64,000 nucleotides of DNA from Piezodorus guildinii (lineage: Eukaryota > Arthropoda > Insecta > Hemiptera > Pentatomidae). Shown here one piece after another: positions 19,456 to 29,961 of the stretch (positions are counted from its first letter, which is position 1; every line of letters starts with the position of its first letter). The position numbers and the translations under genes are program-made. The notes under the pieces are model-generated. The model was not told the DNA's origin and searched no databases. It saw only the letters and a list, made by a program, of their open reading frames with translations. The stretch is from contig CM041295.1 of assembly GCA_023052935.1 (NCBI GenBank), positions 17,980,880-18,044,879 on the forward strand. The letters are read 5' to 3'.

Positions 19456-20084
19456 AAAAAAGTACAAACTAAATATTTTTAAGTATGCGAAACTATACAA
19501 AAGTGGGATATAAAATATGACAAATTAGTACATCTGAAACGATCTACAACATAAGTAAGTGAAAGTAATAATACAAATCATTTCACTTCAAATTTTTAGA
19601 TTTTATTTTAACATTACATACTGTTATGATTAACCAACGTTGATTTTTAGAATCTAAAATATTGCATATACGTTTATCAACATTGCATTATTGATCTTTT
19701 TGTTTCGCCCTACATTGCCTGACGGAAACACGGGTGTCGATAGCATTACATTGATGAAATAACAATTTAGAGGTATAACAAACTTTGAATGATTAATTCG
19801 GAAGATTTACTTCTCCCCTCGCCTTGCCCCCCCCCCCCCCCACGGCTGCGAACGAAAAGGACTATTTTTACTACTTGAAAGGATATGCCCGATTTTTATA
19901 TTTTAAGGGCTGTTTTAATTTTTTTTTGTTTTAAGTTGACGTCGATATTCTCGTTGAAAGGATTCTTAACAACTGGCATATATTTTAACTAGGATAGATT
20001 CGATATGGAAGAGAGCCACCTTTTTTGACTCGATAATCTTTTTAAAAAATTCAGCATAATTAAATAAAAATTGCATTCTGGTAT
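19456..20084. other. Unassigned, with poly(C) and an HL end scrap
   Basis: ATAAGTAAGTGAAAGTAATA at about 19552 looks like an HL terminus. A run of about 15 C is at 19826-19841. Nothing else recognised. Confidence 0.35.
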
Positions 20085-20232
20085 TAGTTAAAAATACTAA
20101 ATAAGAACTAAGAAAAGATATTTTTTTTGTTTTAATTTATTTATTTCATTAAGCCTTTGATATAAACAAGAAGAAAACGAACAAAAACATCCGATTTTAT
20201 CAAATTCATTACTGTATTGCAATTTCTACGAC
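20085..20232 (+). repeat. Repeat E, copy 2
   Basis: Partner of 9.99-10.17 kb; see there. The hAT-type MITE is inserted at its end, and the J3 site is unoccupied here. Confidence 0.6.
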
Positions 20233-20467
20233 TAGGGGTGGGCATAATCGAATGACGATTATCAGATCATTCGATTATTTCAATCATTCGAATTAATCGA
20301 TTATCGGATTAATCGGTTTTTGAGAAACGAATGATCATTGGAACTGAATGTTTTAACGATAATCGAGGGATTATAAGGAGCTCGGATAATCGAACGACGG
20401 GAATTGTGGCATTTTGTCTCTCAGAATGCATATTAATAGTTCGATCATTCGATTATGCCCACCCCTA
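20233..20467. mobile_element. hAT-type MITE, intact ends
   Basis: 235 bp with perfect 23-bp terminal inverted repeats starting TAGGGGTGGGCATAATCG. The direct repeat TCTACGAC (8 bp) is at 20225-20232 and 20468-20475. Eight-base target duplications and AGGGGTGG-type ends are hallmarks of hAT elements. The interior is a further series of ATTCGAT/ATCGAAT motifs that can fold. It has no coding and would need a transposase from elsewhere. Confidence 0.9.
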
Positions 20468-20489
20468 TCTACGACTGTATGATGTCGTC

Positions 20490-20700
20490 TCGTATTTCTT
20501 GGGGTTCTCATTCGGAGCCCATATATATATACAGACACGCAGAGGCTTTTGTTAAGGAATTGGTCATTTGGACTCAGTGGACCCTAAAATGTGTATTTCT
20601 GTTGAAAACTGGAATTCGAAAATATTTACAATCGCAATACATTCCTTTAATATATATTTTAAATAGAGCTTATTATAAGTAAAAATATATAATACTTTCA
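20490..20700 (-). mobile_element. HL element, 5' part
   Basis: CAGACACGCAGAGGCTTTTG, then TTGGTCATTTGGACTCAG, CCCTAAAATGTGTATTTC and GAAAACTGGAATTCG align with the same region of full copies. The extreme end is altered (TTATAAGTAAAAAT). Confidence 0.6.
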
Positions 20701-20789
20701 ATAAGAGTAAGTTCCTTTAAAGGGTTTATAGGCAATTTATCGTGACTTCCATAGATAATATACATAATATATTGCTATTCAGTTAGTGA

Positions 20790-21481
20790 AAACGAAGTAT
20801 ATGATTAGTAGCAGAAACGGTGTCGATCTTGGAGATATTGATGTATCAGGTCATACTTTTGAACACGTAGAGAAATTCAAGTATTTAGGTTCAATTATAA
20901 CTAGAAAAAATGAAATCCAGGAAGAAATAAAGTACCGGTTAAAGGTGGGAAATGCGTGTTATTATTCAGTTGCTAAGTTACTTAGTTCGCGGCTTCTATC
21001 TAAAAACTTAAAGATTAGAATTTATAAAACTATTATTCTTCCAACGGTTCTTTACGGATGTGAAACGTGGCCGCTTACTTTAAAAGATGAACAGCGGCTT
21101 AAGGTTTTCGAAAATAAAGTATTGCGTAGAATATTTGGTCCAAAGAGAGATGAGGCCACTGGGGAGTTTAGAAGGTTGCATAACGCGGAATTGCGGAACT
21201 TGCATCCTGTGAATATAATTGAGCTGATTGCATCGCGGAGACTCAAATGGGCGAGTAAAGTTGTTGGGCTCGATGACGAACGGATTCCGAGAAAGTTGGT
21301 ATTTGCTGATCCGACTGGTAGGCGTCCGAAAGGTAGGCCGAAGCGGAGATGGGAGGATTGCGTTAAGGCTGATCTCGGAAGCTTGGGCTTGAATGGTGAG
21401 CATTGGACGAGTCTGTGTAGGCGGAATTTGGTGGTATCGGCATCGAACCTTCGGGTTCGCTAAGCCTATTATTATTATTAT
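20790..21481 (+). mobile_element. R3 RTE-like LINE with target duplication
   Basis: 692 bp, 5'-truncated, flanked by the 14-bp repeat TATTCAGTTAGTGA (20776-20789, 21482-21495). The 3' end is the hairpin CGAACC-TTCG-GGTTCG (21444-21459), then CTAAGCC and (ATT)n. It is the best R3 copy here and shows the sequence into which a mariner inserted in the copy at 33.6 kb. Confidence 0.9.
20791..21463 (+). pseudogene. R3 ORF2, C-terminal 220 residues, frame intact
   Basis: An uninterrupted frame reads TKYMISSRNG, FEHVEKFKYLGSIITRKNE, LLSSRLLSKNLKIRIYKTI, ILPTVLYGCETWPLTLKDEQ, FENKVLRRIFGPKRDEATG, ELIASRRLKWASKVVG and GRPKRRWEDCVKADLG. This is the region after the RT catalytic core in insect endonuclease/reverse-transcriptase LINEs. 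The catalytic YADD box lies upstream and is lost. The coding ends inside the terminal hairpin. Clade assignment (RTE-like) is tentative. Confidence 0.75.
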
Positions 21482-21614
21482 TATTCAGTTAGTGAGGTAT
21501 GAAATCAAAGTGTATTTTTTGATTTGCCTTCCATATTTTCCGAAATGGACTGATCTCGGAGAGGCATCCGAAAAAAAGCGCAGAACGATAAAAATGAAAT
21601 TTATCAATAGGCTA

Positions 21615-21807
21615 TAGTTATGATTGTTTGTATGATGTTTATTTATTTGCCAACTTTTTATTTATCTCAAGTATAGGTTGTTGTTTTTTTTTATTTATTA
21701 TCATTTTCTGTATAAATAGTATGAATTTGGTCTCATATCAATATTATTATTGTTCATTTTGTAACAAATTCTAATACATCTCAATAAAAAAAAAAAAAAA
21801 AAAAAAA
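21615..21807 (+). mobile_element. Short poly(A) retro-insertion, probably a J2 3' end
   Basis: Flanked by the perfect 12-bp repeat ATCAATAGGCTA (21603-21614, 21808-21819). It ends CATCTCAATA and about 24 A, resembling the J2 end CTTCTCAATAAAG at 44.03 kb. 193 bp, no coding. Confidence 0.7.
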
Positions 21808-21889
21808 ATCAATAGGCTAAAAAAAAACATAGGAGTTGGAACTAAACGCAGGTAAAACTGAAGCCATAGTAATTTTACAGAAAATTCAA

Positions 21890-22435
21890 AATTAAGAAGT
21901 ATATACTTAGGGAAAGTATTACGATCGTGAAAATTTTTTAATTCCAGTTTCCGAGGAAAATAAACGTTTTAGGGGCCATTGAGTCCAAACAACCGAGTCC
22001 CATAATAAGGTCTGCGTGTGTGTGTGTTTGTGTGAAAACAGCAAATTGTTAAAAACTGAAATTTTATATTTTGACACCGTTTATGCCTGAGAAGCTACAG
22101 CAACTTTAGCATCAAAATCGGCTAACCATAAGAACTCTTTATACGATGAATTTCTTGCATTTTTATATAATGTAGGTTTCATTCTGATATAGTCTGGCAG
22201 TGCTTAGGTCCCAAGTTTTTAATTTTTATTTTTCTAAAGTACCTTTTATTATATAGATAAAAAAAATATATCTATACCATTTTATTGGCATTAAAAAAAA
22301 CCAAAAACAGGGCTAACTATACAATTTGAACATTCGAAAAGAGTATTTTTGTTTATACTCTAACATTATCGATTAGTTCTTAAATGGCTTTGAGAAACCG
22401 TGGTAAGTGAACGTCGCGTGTTGCCCTCACCAGAT
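21890..22435 (+). mobile_element. HL element, internally shortened
   Basis: 5' part: TTAGGGAAAGTATTACGATC, the TG microsatellite (about 22013-22030), then the CTGAGAAGCTACAGCAAC block. 3' part: GGTAAGTGAACGTCG, then GTGTTGCCCTCACCAGA and T. About 550 bp; the middle is partly deleted and interrupted by A-rich runs. Confidence 0.7.
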
Positions 22436-22626
22436 TTTTTTTATTTATTACTAGTACACAATGTTAAACATGTCGGAGATATATATTTTCTTGTCGGAAA
22501 TACAATGGCAATTTTGGGTTTAACTAAGAACTGACAATTGGTTTCACAACGATACCTTGCTTAGGTGCGCTGCGTGTCCGTTAGGCATTGTTTGAATAAA
22601 TTTTAACTTAGCATTACAACTTCATA

Positions 22627-22871
22627 AGGGGAGCCCTTGGATGAGTGGCTAGCGCGCTAGTCTCCTACGCCGATTGTTGTGAGTTCGGATACCAGTCCCG
22701 GAGGGACTTCTTTAAACATTTAATTAAAGGGGATTCACTAACAGCTTCTTCCCCGGGTATGTGAGACCCGTCAACCGAATGGTGGCCACTCAAAAAAATA
22801 GGTGTAGAGAGCGATGGTACTGCCCAACAAAAATGTTATCGGGCCTGTCGCTCCACCAAAAAAAGAAAAAA
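22627..22871 (+). mobile_element. SINE A, copy 2, with target duplication
   Basis: The perfect 14-bp repeat ATTACAACTTCATA flanks it (22613-22626, 22872-22885). A-box-like TGGATGAGTGG; B box worn (GAGTTCGGATACC). Body CCCCGGGTATGTGAGACC shared with the other copies; A-rich tail. LINE-mediated insertion is implied. Confidence 0.88.
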
Positions 22872-22904
22872 ATTACAACTTCATACGAAAGTGGATAAGC
22901 ATTG

Positions 22905-23296
22905 CAGGATCTGGCAAACTTTTTTTAGGAGCCAATCAGATGCCAGCATTTGGTCACGAGACCTATGGCGGGAGCTTTGAATTTGAATTCGTCAGAATAC
23001 CAATATGGCGTCCGGGTAGACTCATGCTTTATACCGACTTAATACTCTCAAAACGTAAGGAAAAGAAAATGGACGCCGGGTAGACTCATGCTTTATAAAG
23101 ACATAATACTCTCAAACAGGGGTCACGTGACCAAAAAGAGGCGTGGTCCGGTGGCTTAGGTTAGGTCGATGGAGCGAACCAGCGTGGTTAAGGTTAGGTC
23201 GTGGTCCAAATTCAAATTCAAATCTCCCGTCATAGGTCACGTTACCAAATGCTGGCATCTGATTAGCTGCGCAAAAAAGTGCACTAGCTCCCCCAT
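22905..23296. mobile_element. Unclassified element with long terminal inverted repeats
   Basis: Ends of about 85 bp are inverted copies at roughly 80-90 percent by eye. The inner part of each arm holds AATCAGATGCCAGCATTTGG, then ACCTATG and TTTGAATTTGAATT (22907-22990 against 23206-23294). The centre has a direct repeat of about 43 bp (23009-23053, 23075-23117) containing GGGTAGACTCATGCTTTATA. No coding. I could not fix a target duplication, so the superfamily is open. Confidence 0.65.
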
Positions 23297-23810
23297 TTCT
23301 TATCTACTTACGAAATTTTTTTTAACTTGAAACTCATTAAGCATACGTGTCCTTTCTCCGTGGCCTAATCTAGTGTGAGTTACATATAGTATAGTAAACA
23401 ATTCCTCATTCGTAACTATATTAGTCTCTCCGGGATTCAATGGTGTATATATATATATTCAGTCACTCAGAGCGAATCCAAGCTTTGGGAAACCATCGCA
23501 GAGGGTTATATAAATATACTGGAATCGATAGAGTGAGTAGGTTGAGGGATGACAATGTGTATCAGACAGATCTATTTGCAACTGCCAATAACATGTCTAT
23601 GCCACCTTATCGACATGTCATGTACATATCTCCCGTGGTTATTCAAGTCAACCATCGACCACTTGTATGAAGAAGTGGGTGTTAATGGAACAAAGGCTGG
23701 CAAAAAGGGATGTCTTGCTAAGCAAAATGCAGGACAATACCTCTCTCATTTAATCCCTATTGTATTTTCAAAAATTGCGCTCTTTTTTTTTTTTTTTTTT
23801 TAACTTACCT
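23297..23810. other. Unassigned
   Basis: Two overlapping short plus frames (23440-23670, 23549-23803) have no family resemblance and no codon pattern that convinces me. A run of 18-19 T is at 23780. Confidence 0.3.
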
Positions 23811-23838
23811 ATATACAAAATATAAATATAATAAATAT

Positions 23839-24111
23839 GGGGAGCCCGTGGCTGAGTGGCTAGCGCGCTAGTCTCTCACGCTAAAAGTCGTGAGTTCGAA
23901 TCCAAGTCCCGCCGTGGCTTTTATAAAGATGTAATTTAATAGGGATTCACTCACAGACTCTCCCCCGGGTATGTCAGACCCCTAAGCCGGCATAGGGAGT
24001 GATGATCCTACACTAGAAAATGCATCACGAAACGTGAGTATAATCTCGCAGATCACACCGCGCGGTACAGGGCCTACACGGCTTGTCGCGCCAATGAAAA
24101 AAAAAAAAAAA
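23839..24111 (+). mobile_element. SINE A, copy 3
   Basis: Best preserved head: TGGCTGAGTGG (A box) and GAGTTCGAATCC (B box). Body CTCCCCCGGGTATGTCAGACC, GGGAGTGATGATCCTACACT, ACAGGGCCTACACGGCTTG, then about 15 A. A 15-bp TATATACAAAATATA is found both at 23811 and 24112, leaving a 13-base AT-rich filler at the 5' end. Confidence 0.85.
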
Positions 24112-24126
24112 TATATACAAAATATA

Positions 24127-24510
24127 TAGAAGGGAAAGTATTGTAATCGTGAACATTTTCGGATTCTATTTTTCAACGGAAATACACGTTTTGGGGTCCT
24201 AGTCTAAAGAACCAAGTTAAGCAAAATGGCCTGTGCCTGTGTCTGTGTGTGTGGTAAGTCTAACTCGGAAACGGTTGTAAAAAGTTGTACAAAACTGAAA
24301 TTTTATATTGTTGAACCATTTATGTCTGAGATGTTACAGCAACTTCTATATCGAAATTAGCGAACCATGAGATCCACTTTATAACACGCACTTTACACCT
24401 TTTTACGGTTTTCTCAAAAACGATTTAAGTTAAACTCCCTACATGGATTTAGAATGTAATGAGCTTTCATATCGTGTAGGTTTAGTTCTATTGGGTCGTT
24501 TCACATAAAA
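24127..24510 (+). mobile_element. HL element, 5' portion
   Basis: TATAGAAGGGAAAGTATTG, then ATCGTGAACATTTTCGGATT, the TGTGTCTGTGTGTGTGG tract, GGTAAGTCTAACTCGG, CTGAGATGTTACAGCAAC and GATCCACTTTATAACA. Ends near a mariner-like TIR relic TTGGGTCGTTTCACATAAAA (24491). Confidence 0.65.
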
Positions 24511-24609
24511 TGAAGGAAGGCCTGGGTGTCGATATAAGAGATATAGCAGTGTTAGCAGAAAATGTGATTTTGGACTCCCTGGGGATTATCCACCATCACC
24601 TGTATGGCA

Positions 24610-24850
24610 ATTAAATGGTGAATGTGATTATATTTTGATTATGTAATGTGCCCGCCAAAGGTCTAAATTTACAATATAGTGGTAGAGAGAAATATAATAA
24701 ATTAGTATTAGAATAGGAAAAAAAAATATTGAAATATATGTAAAATATGTCCAAGTGATTGAAAAGTATGCTGTGTTTTATAAGCAACCCGATGTATTTG
24801 GTAAGCATTGCCAAATAAATAAAGCATTGCTCTCTGGATACGGGCATAAT
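24610..24850 (-). repeat. Repeat F, copy 1
   Basis: The minus strand aligns with 58.58-58.70 kb. Both can be read as CFIYLAML, KYI, LL and HSI, but the differences include non-conservative changes, so coding is not supported. Family unknown. Confidence 0.45.
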
Positions 24851-25346
24851 TCTATTGTTTAGTTGAGATGTAGGTTAAGTAGCCGAAAACAGTATGTCAA
24901 ATCTTAAGTAATAATCGTTGCTGTAAACTGTAGACCGTACCTTATAACACGTGATAAATATTCGAAATTTCCGATTTAACCAATAGCACTAAAATCATAC
25001 CCCGTTCATTTCGGATAACTAACTAACTGATTATGATAGAGTCGAGTAGGACGATAGCTCGAGCATTGTTTAGGGAATTGTCTTATTTAAACTTCTTTAA
25101 TATTAGGAAACTTGGAAACCTATCAGATTTCTTCTTTGTACGACTCTATCCTATGATAAATCATTACATAAATTAGTTCTCAACCCGCCTGTAGTATGTA
25201 TACTTCATAGGTTGATTTTGTCTCGATTAGCTAATACGAGTATGTCTGTTGAATAAATGGCAATAATTCATGTGATTACATCTTTTCTATTTCCATGCCA
25301 ATAATCTCCAACAATCAACAAAAATCCAGGAACTTATTCCGTACAT
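24851..25346. other. Unassigned
   Basis: No frame, repeat partner or motif recognised. Confidence 0.3.
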
Positions 25347-26115
25347 TTTTTATTTATTAAAATTTACAACTGTATTAGTAAATACATAAACTAAATTGGC
25401 TCATAATATAGAAAATATACCAGAAAAGACATGAAGATAATATGCCCATTGGCAACACTCCACAAGTAATCTACACTAGAAGGTCTCGAGGCCATCTTTT
25501 TTGGAATTGAAGAGGAAGCAAGGATTGAAACTAGTGGGTTTATGTGGGAGTGGAGTTTTTCATAGAAGGAATGATACCTAGTACGGGCCAAATCAGTAAC
25601 ATATGGGACATTAAGGTCTTTATAGATGAGTTTGTTGGTGACAAACTAAGGAGCATTGAGGATTTTTCGAAGGATTTTGGATTGTAGGGATTGAAGAAGG
25701 GAAGAAATTGATGGTTTAGAAGAGCCCCAAAGCTCAACTCTGTACGTCTAGATAAGCCTTATGATGGTAATATAGATGAGCCTTTTGTAGTTAAGTGGAA
25801 GTTTAGAGCGTCTGTCCAGTTGTTGAAGTAAGCGAAAGCGGCGGGCAGTTTCTTGTCGTTTCAGTCTTGTGTGCGGATTCCAAGTTAGTCGTTTGTCAAG
25901 TAGGAGCCTTGATAGCGAATCTGTTCAACCGGGACTAGCGGAATATTATTAAAGGACACTGTAGGGCAGGATGTCGTAGGTTTATGACGAAGAGTAAAGG
26001 TAATTTGGTGGGATTTGTTGGAATTGATTTTGATTCTCCAATTCTCACACCATACCGTAGATTTAGCATTGCGATCGACACACTGTGAAAGTCTTGCAAA
26101 AAAAAATCTAACAAG
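25347..26115 (-). mobile_element. J1 LINE, 5'-truncated
   Basis: On the minus strand: KINSNKSHQITFTLRHKP, CPTVSFNNIPLVPVEQIRY, then frame changes through the RQETARR and STKPSIS blocks to SRPSS near the end. 3' UTR GCCAATGGGCATAT and ACAGTTGTAAATTTTAATAA. Upstream of residue WCENW the sequence loses J1 similarity near 26.1 kb. Confidence 0.75.
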
Positions 26116-26569
26116 GTTCACTGACAAAAGGAGACATTAATTAATAAAATTTTATTTTTTTCTGCTGTTAGTACTGAACCGAGAATGATATAGCGGCATT
26201 CACATAACAAAACAAAACAATAAAATCACGATTATTTTTATGCAATGGATTTTACAAAACCGACTTCAATGCTTCTAAGCTTTCAATATACTTAAGTGTT
26301 TCAGTAGAAACACCTTTGGGGACCTACACTGTCCTATGGGTTTATTGGTTCGGTAAGCGGTTACATATGTAATTAATGACCTTTTTAGAGAAATATTTTT
26401 TTTATAATTAAATATAATTCATATACTACCTACACAGAAGCCTTTCTCGTCGTAGCACATACCTTTGACGGAGTCTGGGACCCTGAACTTGCTATAGAAG
26501 CTCCGTAAATTTCTCCCTCCAACGTACTTCCTCACTGACGGATCATTTAAAATAAATCACAAAAGTTCT
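26116..26569. other. Unassigned
   Basis: AT-rich, no recognised content. Confidence 0.3.
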
Positions 26570-27235
26570 TTTTTTTATTCATTTAGTCTGTTCGCGTTCC
26601 TCAAGGGTGTACCCTAGGACCGACTACGACTACCGAATACAGCAGATATCCCAACCCAACTTAACAGTCCGTTTCTACCTATGATAATTATAATTACACT
26701 TTTTCGTTATCTGTCAATGACGCCCCAATTCTGCCTCTTAAACTCTTCAATACTACATCAGAGATCAAAGACCTAGAAGTATGGTGTAAGAACTGGAGAA
26801 ATGGAGACACCCTGCCCTACAGTATCCTTTAATTACATTCTGCTTGTCCCTGTTCAACGGATCTGCCATATAGGAATCCTTGGAATACGCACACACAAGA
26901 CTGAAGCAACAAGCAACTGCTCGCTACTTTCGGTTACTTCGACATCTACCAGACCTACGATCTAACCTTCCACTTAACTACAAAACTCTCATTTACATGA
27001 CCATGTATTGCCTATCTGGACTTCCGGAGTTGAGCCTAGGGGATTACTAAACCAGCGAATTCTTTTGGTATATAATCTAAAATCCTCAATTCTTTTTACT
27101 TTTTCACGAATAAACAAATCCATAAAGATGTTCCATATGCGGCTAATTTGGCCCGAAACATTTACTATTATTTTCATAACAAATTCCATTCCCTTTCTGT
27201 TAACTGGGTATCATGTTCATTGGCATTAAAATTGT
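26570..27235 (+). mobile_element. J1 LINE, ancient
   Basis: Recognisable only by order of blocks: CCTCAAGG (PQG), ACTCTTCAATACTACATCAG, GTATGGTGTAAGAACTGG (WCKNW), AGACTGAAGCAACAAGCAACT (RLKQQAT), CTTCCACTTAACTACAAAAC and ACGAATAAACAAATCCATAAAGATG. Many stops. Confidence 0.6.
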
Positions 27236-27897
27236 TTTAGTACAATGTATTCTTTTTTTTTTTTTAAACAAAGACTTAATTTTAGTTGGTAAAGTCAGAG
27301 CTCTCTTGTATAGAAATCTAGCTTCTATTGAAAAGTTTTAACTACTAAGGCTCACACCCCAGTTCAGTATAGACATTACTACTATGGCCATAATCAATAA
27401 ATTGGTACAATAAAAGTAGAGAGTTACTTAATAAAATTAAATAAAGCCTTTCTAGGGGAAAAGGTCGGTCCTCAGGAAAATTATCGAACTTTCGTTCTTT
27501 GTGGGCGGTGCTAAACTTATAAAGTAATGGCACGGTTATTTTCAAAAGGTCAATTTTAACTGCAATTAAAATTAAATAAAATGTCAAATCATTTTATTGA
27601 GCCCTATAAAATTAGTAAAAGAAAGGGCAGTGGTGTGGATTTATTCAAGAAAGTTCGGAAATCGTTTTCCAAAAGATATTTTATACCTTATGAATTTATA
27701 TTACACGTGGATATTAGGATTGAAGGAAGCTAATCGCTTGGTTTTGAAACATTTAACAACCATCCACCATACCTTAAAAAAGGAATTTAAATTCTCTTCC
27801 TTTATTTATTTTCCGTGATATGAAACAAATGTATAAAAAAAAATCGAAATATTTTATATTTTAACGAATTCACGCCTTAAAAAAAAATAAAAATTAT
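27236..27897. other. Unassigned
   Basis: Short frames on both strands (27345-27587 minus, 27597-27818 plus) with no resemblance to known families. They are probably chance. Confidence 0.3.
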
Positions 27898-28375
27898 CCT
27901 ACATTTACAACTGTACATAAAAATACAAGTAAATGCGCGATAAGGTAACTGTTAAAAGTAAGAGCGTAGCGAAATTAACCAGAAGTGGCACTTTAATTTT
28001 TATTTAATTTAGCAGGTCTCGAGGCCACAGTTTTTTTAGGCATTTGGAGGATTATCGGGAATAGATTGAGATGAGAGGTTGCGGACAAGCGGATTAGTGT
28101 GGACTGGTAGTTAAATCAAATCAGATGTTTCTATTTTGGGCCAAGTCAGCAACTAGTAAGATATTCAGATCTCTGTGGAAGAATTTGTAAGGAACAAAGT
28201 GAGGATCATTGAGGATTTTGGATTGCAAGATTTAGATGCAGGGAAAATTATAAGTTAGGTGGACCCCCATAGGTCAATGTAGTAAATATGGAGTTTTGAG
28301 CGTTCGTCCAGTAAGTGATCGGTGTCTGCGAGAAATTTCCTGTGCGTGTGTTCATACCGTCTTGTAAGGGTTAAT
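27898..28375 (-). mobile_element. J1 LINE, ancient
   Basis: Minus-strand landmarks: TACAGTTGTAAATGTAGG end, GGCCTCGAGACC, TTGGCCCA, GCAATCCAAAATCCTCAATG, ACTACATTGACCTATGGGGG. Strongly decayed. Confidence 0.6.
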
Positions 28376-28409
28376 AAACACTGGCTATGTATACAAGTTG
28401 AACTAATTT

Positions 28410-29284
28410 TACTTTCACATATCTATGTATGAAATAGGAATATTGTAAGGGAGTGTATTGCGACCGTGAAAATTTTCGACTTCCAGTATTCACCAGAAAT
28501 ACACGTTTTAGGGTCCAAAAGTCCCACAAGGTCAGTGAGCGTGTGTGTATGTATGTGTTTTTTTTCATGTGTGTGTGTGTGTGTGTGTGCGGTAAGTCTA
28601 TAGCATCGAATGAGTTTGAAATATCATATATAAGACAACTATATACGTTAAACTATAACCAATATGTTACAGTAACTTTTTCATCAAAATAAGCTGACCA
28701 GAAGAGCCACTTTACAACATCTTTTTACATTTTTCTCAAATATATTTCCGACGATTCTGATAAAACTCGCTTTCTTGATGTAAACGGCGGTTACTATCAT
28801 GTTGGTTTCATTGGGATTAAAATATTCTCACAGGAGTTAAATAGCGATGTTTTAAATATTTTTCCTCTAAAGTACCTTGAAAAAAAGGCGGTTAAATATA
28901 AAAGATGAACGCATTTGATAATTAACTAAGGGAGAAAAGAGCAAACATATTTATTTAATGTAACTTTTTTTTTTTTAACCTAACAACAGGAACATAGATT
29001 TATAATATACCGTTGGAAAGCTAAATATTTAAGAAAATTTCTTATACGAGCGTACTAGGTTGTAAAAGGTAATGTAAAGTGATAAATAAGGCATAAATTA
29101 TTACTGATAATTATACTTTACAATTTGATATTGCCGTATTATTTAACCTAAATTATATTTTTTCCGACGAAACTGGATAATCTTTTTATATAAATTAACT
29201 TTAAAATCTTTAAGTTTATTTAATAGTTTTTGAATTGATTTTAACAGCCGAGGTAAGTGAAAACCGCGTGTTGCCCGCACCAGA
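28410..29284 (+). mobile_element. HL element, near full length
   Basis: 875 bp. Begins TACTTTCAC, then ATTGCGACCGTGAAAATTTT and a TG microsatellite (28569-28588). Middle blocks: GTTACAGTAACTTTTTCATC, CTCTAAAGTACCTT, TATAATATACCGTTGGAAAG. Ends TTTTAACAGCCGAGGTAAGTG, then CGTGTTGCCCGCACCAGA. The 12-mer at the 5' tip recurs inverted about 22 bp inside the 3' tip. No coding frame. This is the asymmetrical end layout described for Helentron (Helitron2) elements; classification is inference. Confidence 0.75.
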
Positions 29285-29365
29285 ATATTTTTCTATAGGT
29301 TCTTCATTTAAATAAAAGGTTTTTTTGCTCCTAAACTATAAGTGAAAGTAAAAATTAGTTTACTA

Positions 29366-29960
29366 TAATGTAATGTATTGAGGTTACTGAGGGGAGTTCA
29401 TTATTAAATAATTTTAATATTAAACAATTAAAGATGACGAACCTTTGTCGGCAAAACATCAGAAGGCGTTTACCTCCATGGCGCCTCGCAGCAATATGTA
29501 CCTCGGGAAACTTCCTAGACACTGGGACAAAGGACCCTCGGCTTGGGGCACTTCCCAGATCAGCCCCGCCCGAGGAGACGACGATGAGGAGAAGATTCGA
29601 AAAGGTCAGTCAAGTTTTGTCTTCAAGAAGAGGGGTCTTATTCCATCCTCAAGAAGATGTGAGCCGGGTTCCATCTAGAAGAAGAGATGTCCGTCTGGGG
29701 GTCAGAAAGAGCAGCTAGAGATCTGAGAGCCTAGAACGAACGCCTGGGACAATTTCCGCCTCCGCCAGTCGACAAAGTGTCAGAAGGTTATCTTTAATTG
29801 TAATATTGTATGGCAAGTGTACCTATAATGTTCCACAGTACTCTCAGGCGTAAGTTAATTATATTGTATATGTGTTAAGTTGTTTTAAATAATAATGCCA
29901 GTTTGTAAAACATTTCTAATTTAATCTTACCCTGCACGCCACCTATTGGATTGGTAAAAA
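29366..29960 (+). repeat. LTR-like repeat, copy 1
   Basis: Begins TGTAATGTATTGAGG and aligns over its whole length with 52.77-53.33 kb, including GGAAACTTCCTAGACACT, CCCGAGG, GACGACGATGAGGAGAAG, AGAGATGTCCGTCTGGGGGT and CTAATTTAATCTTACCCTGCA. Length, GC-rich middle and TG start suggest a solo LTR, but no primer-binding site or polypurine tract is visible. Overlapping short frames inside are not convincing. Confidence 0.45.
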
Positions 29961-29961
29961 A

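Noticed and set aside
23150..23200. Telomere-like TTAGG units
   Set aside because: Only two adjacent units at each of two spots, inside a TIR element; not a telomeric tract.
23840..23915. tRNA gene in the SINE A head
   Set aside because: Promoter boxes are present but acceptor and anticodon stems do not pair well, and the head is fused to a SINE body in three copies.
24491..24512. Solo mariner terminal repeat TTGGGTCGTTTCACATAAAA
   Set aside because: Kept only as a remark: no second end, no transposase wording nearby, and the HL sequence there has a similar TCATTGGG word.
24611..24847. Frame sharing wording with one at 58.49-58.71 kb
   Set aside because: The similarity is explained by repeat F at DNA level; changes are not biased to silent positions and upstream parts differ.
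29434..29718. Two overlapping frames in the LTR-like repeat
   Set aside because: The second copy breaks both frames with a stop and an indel, so coding is not conserved.
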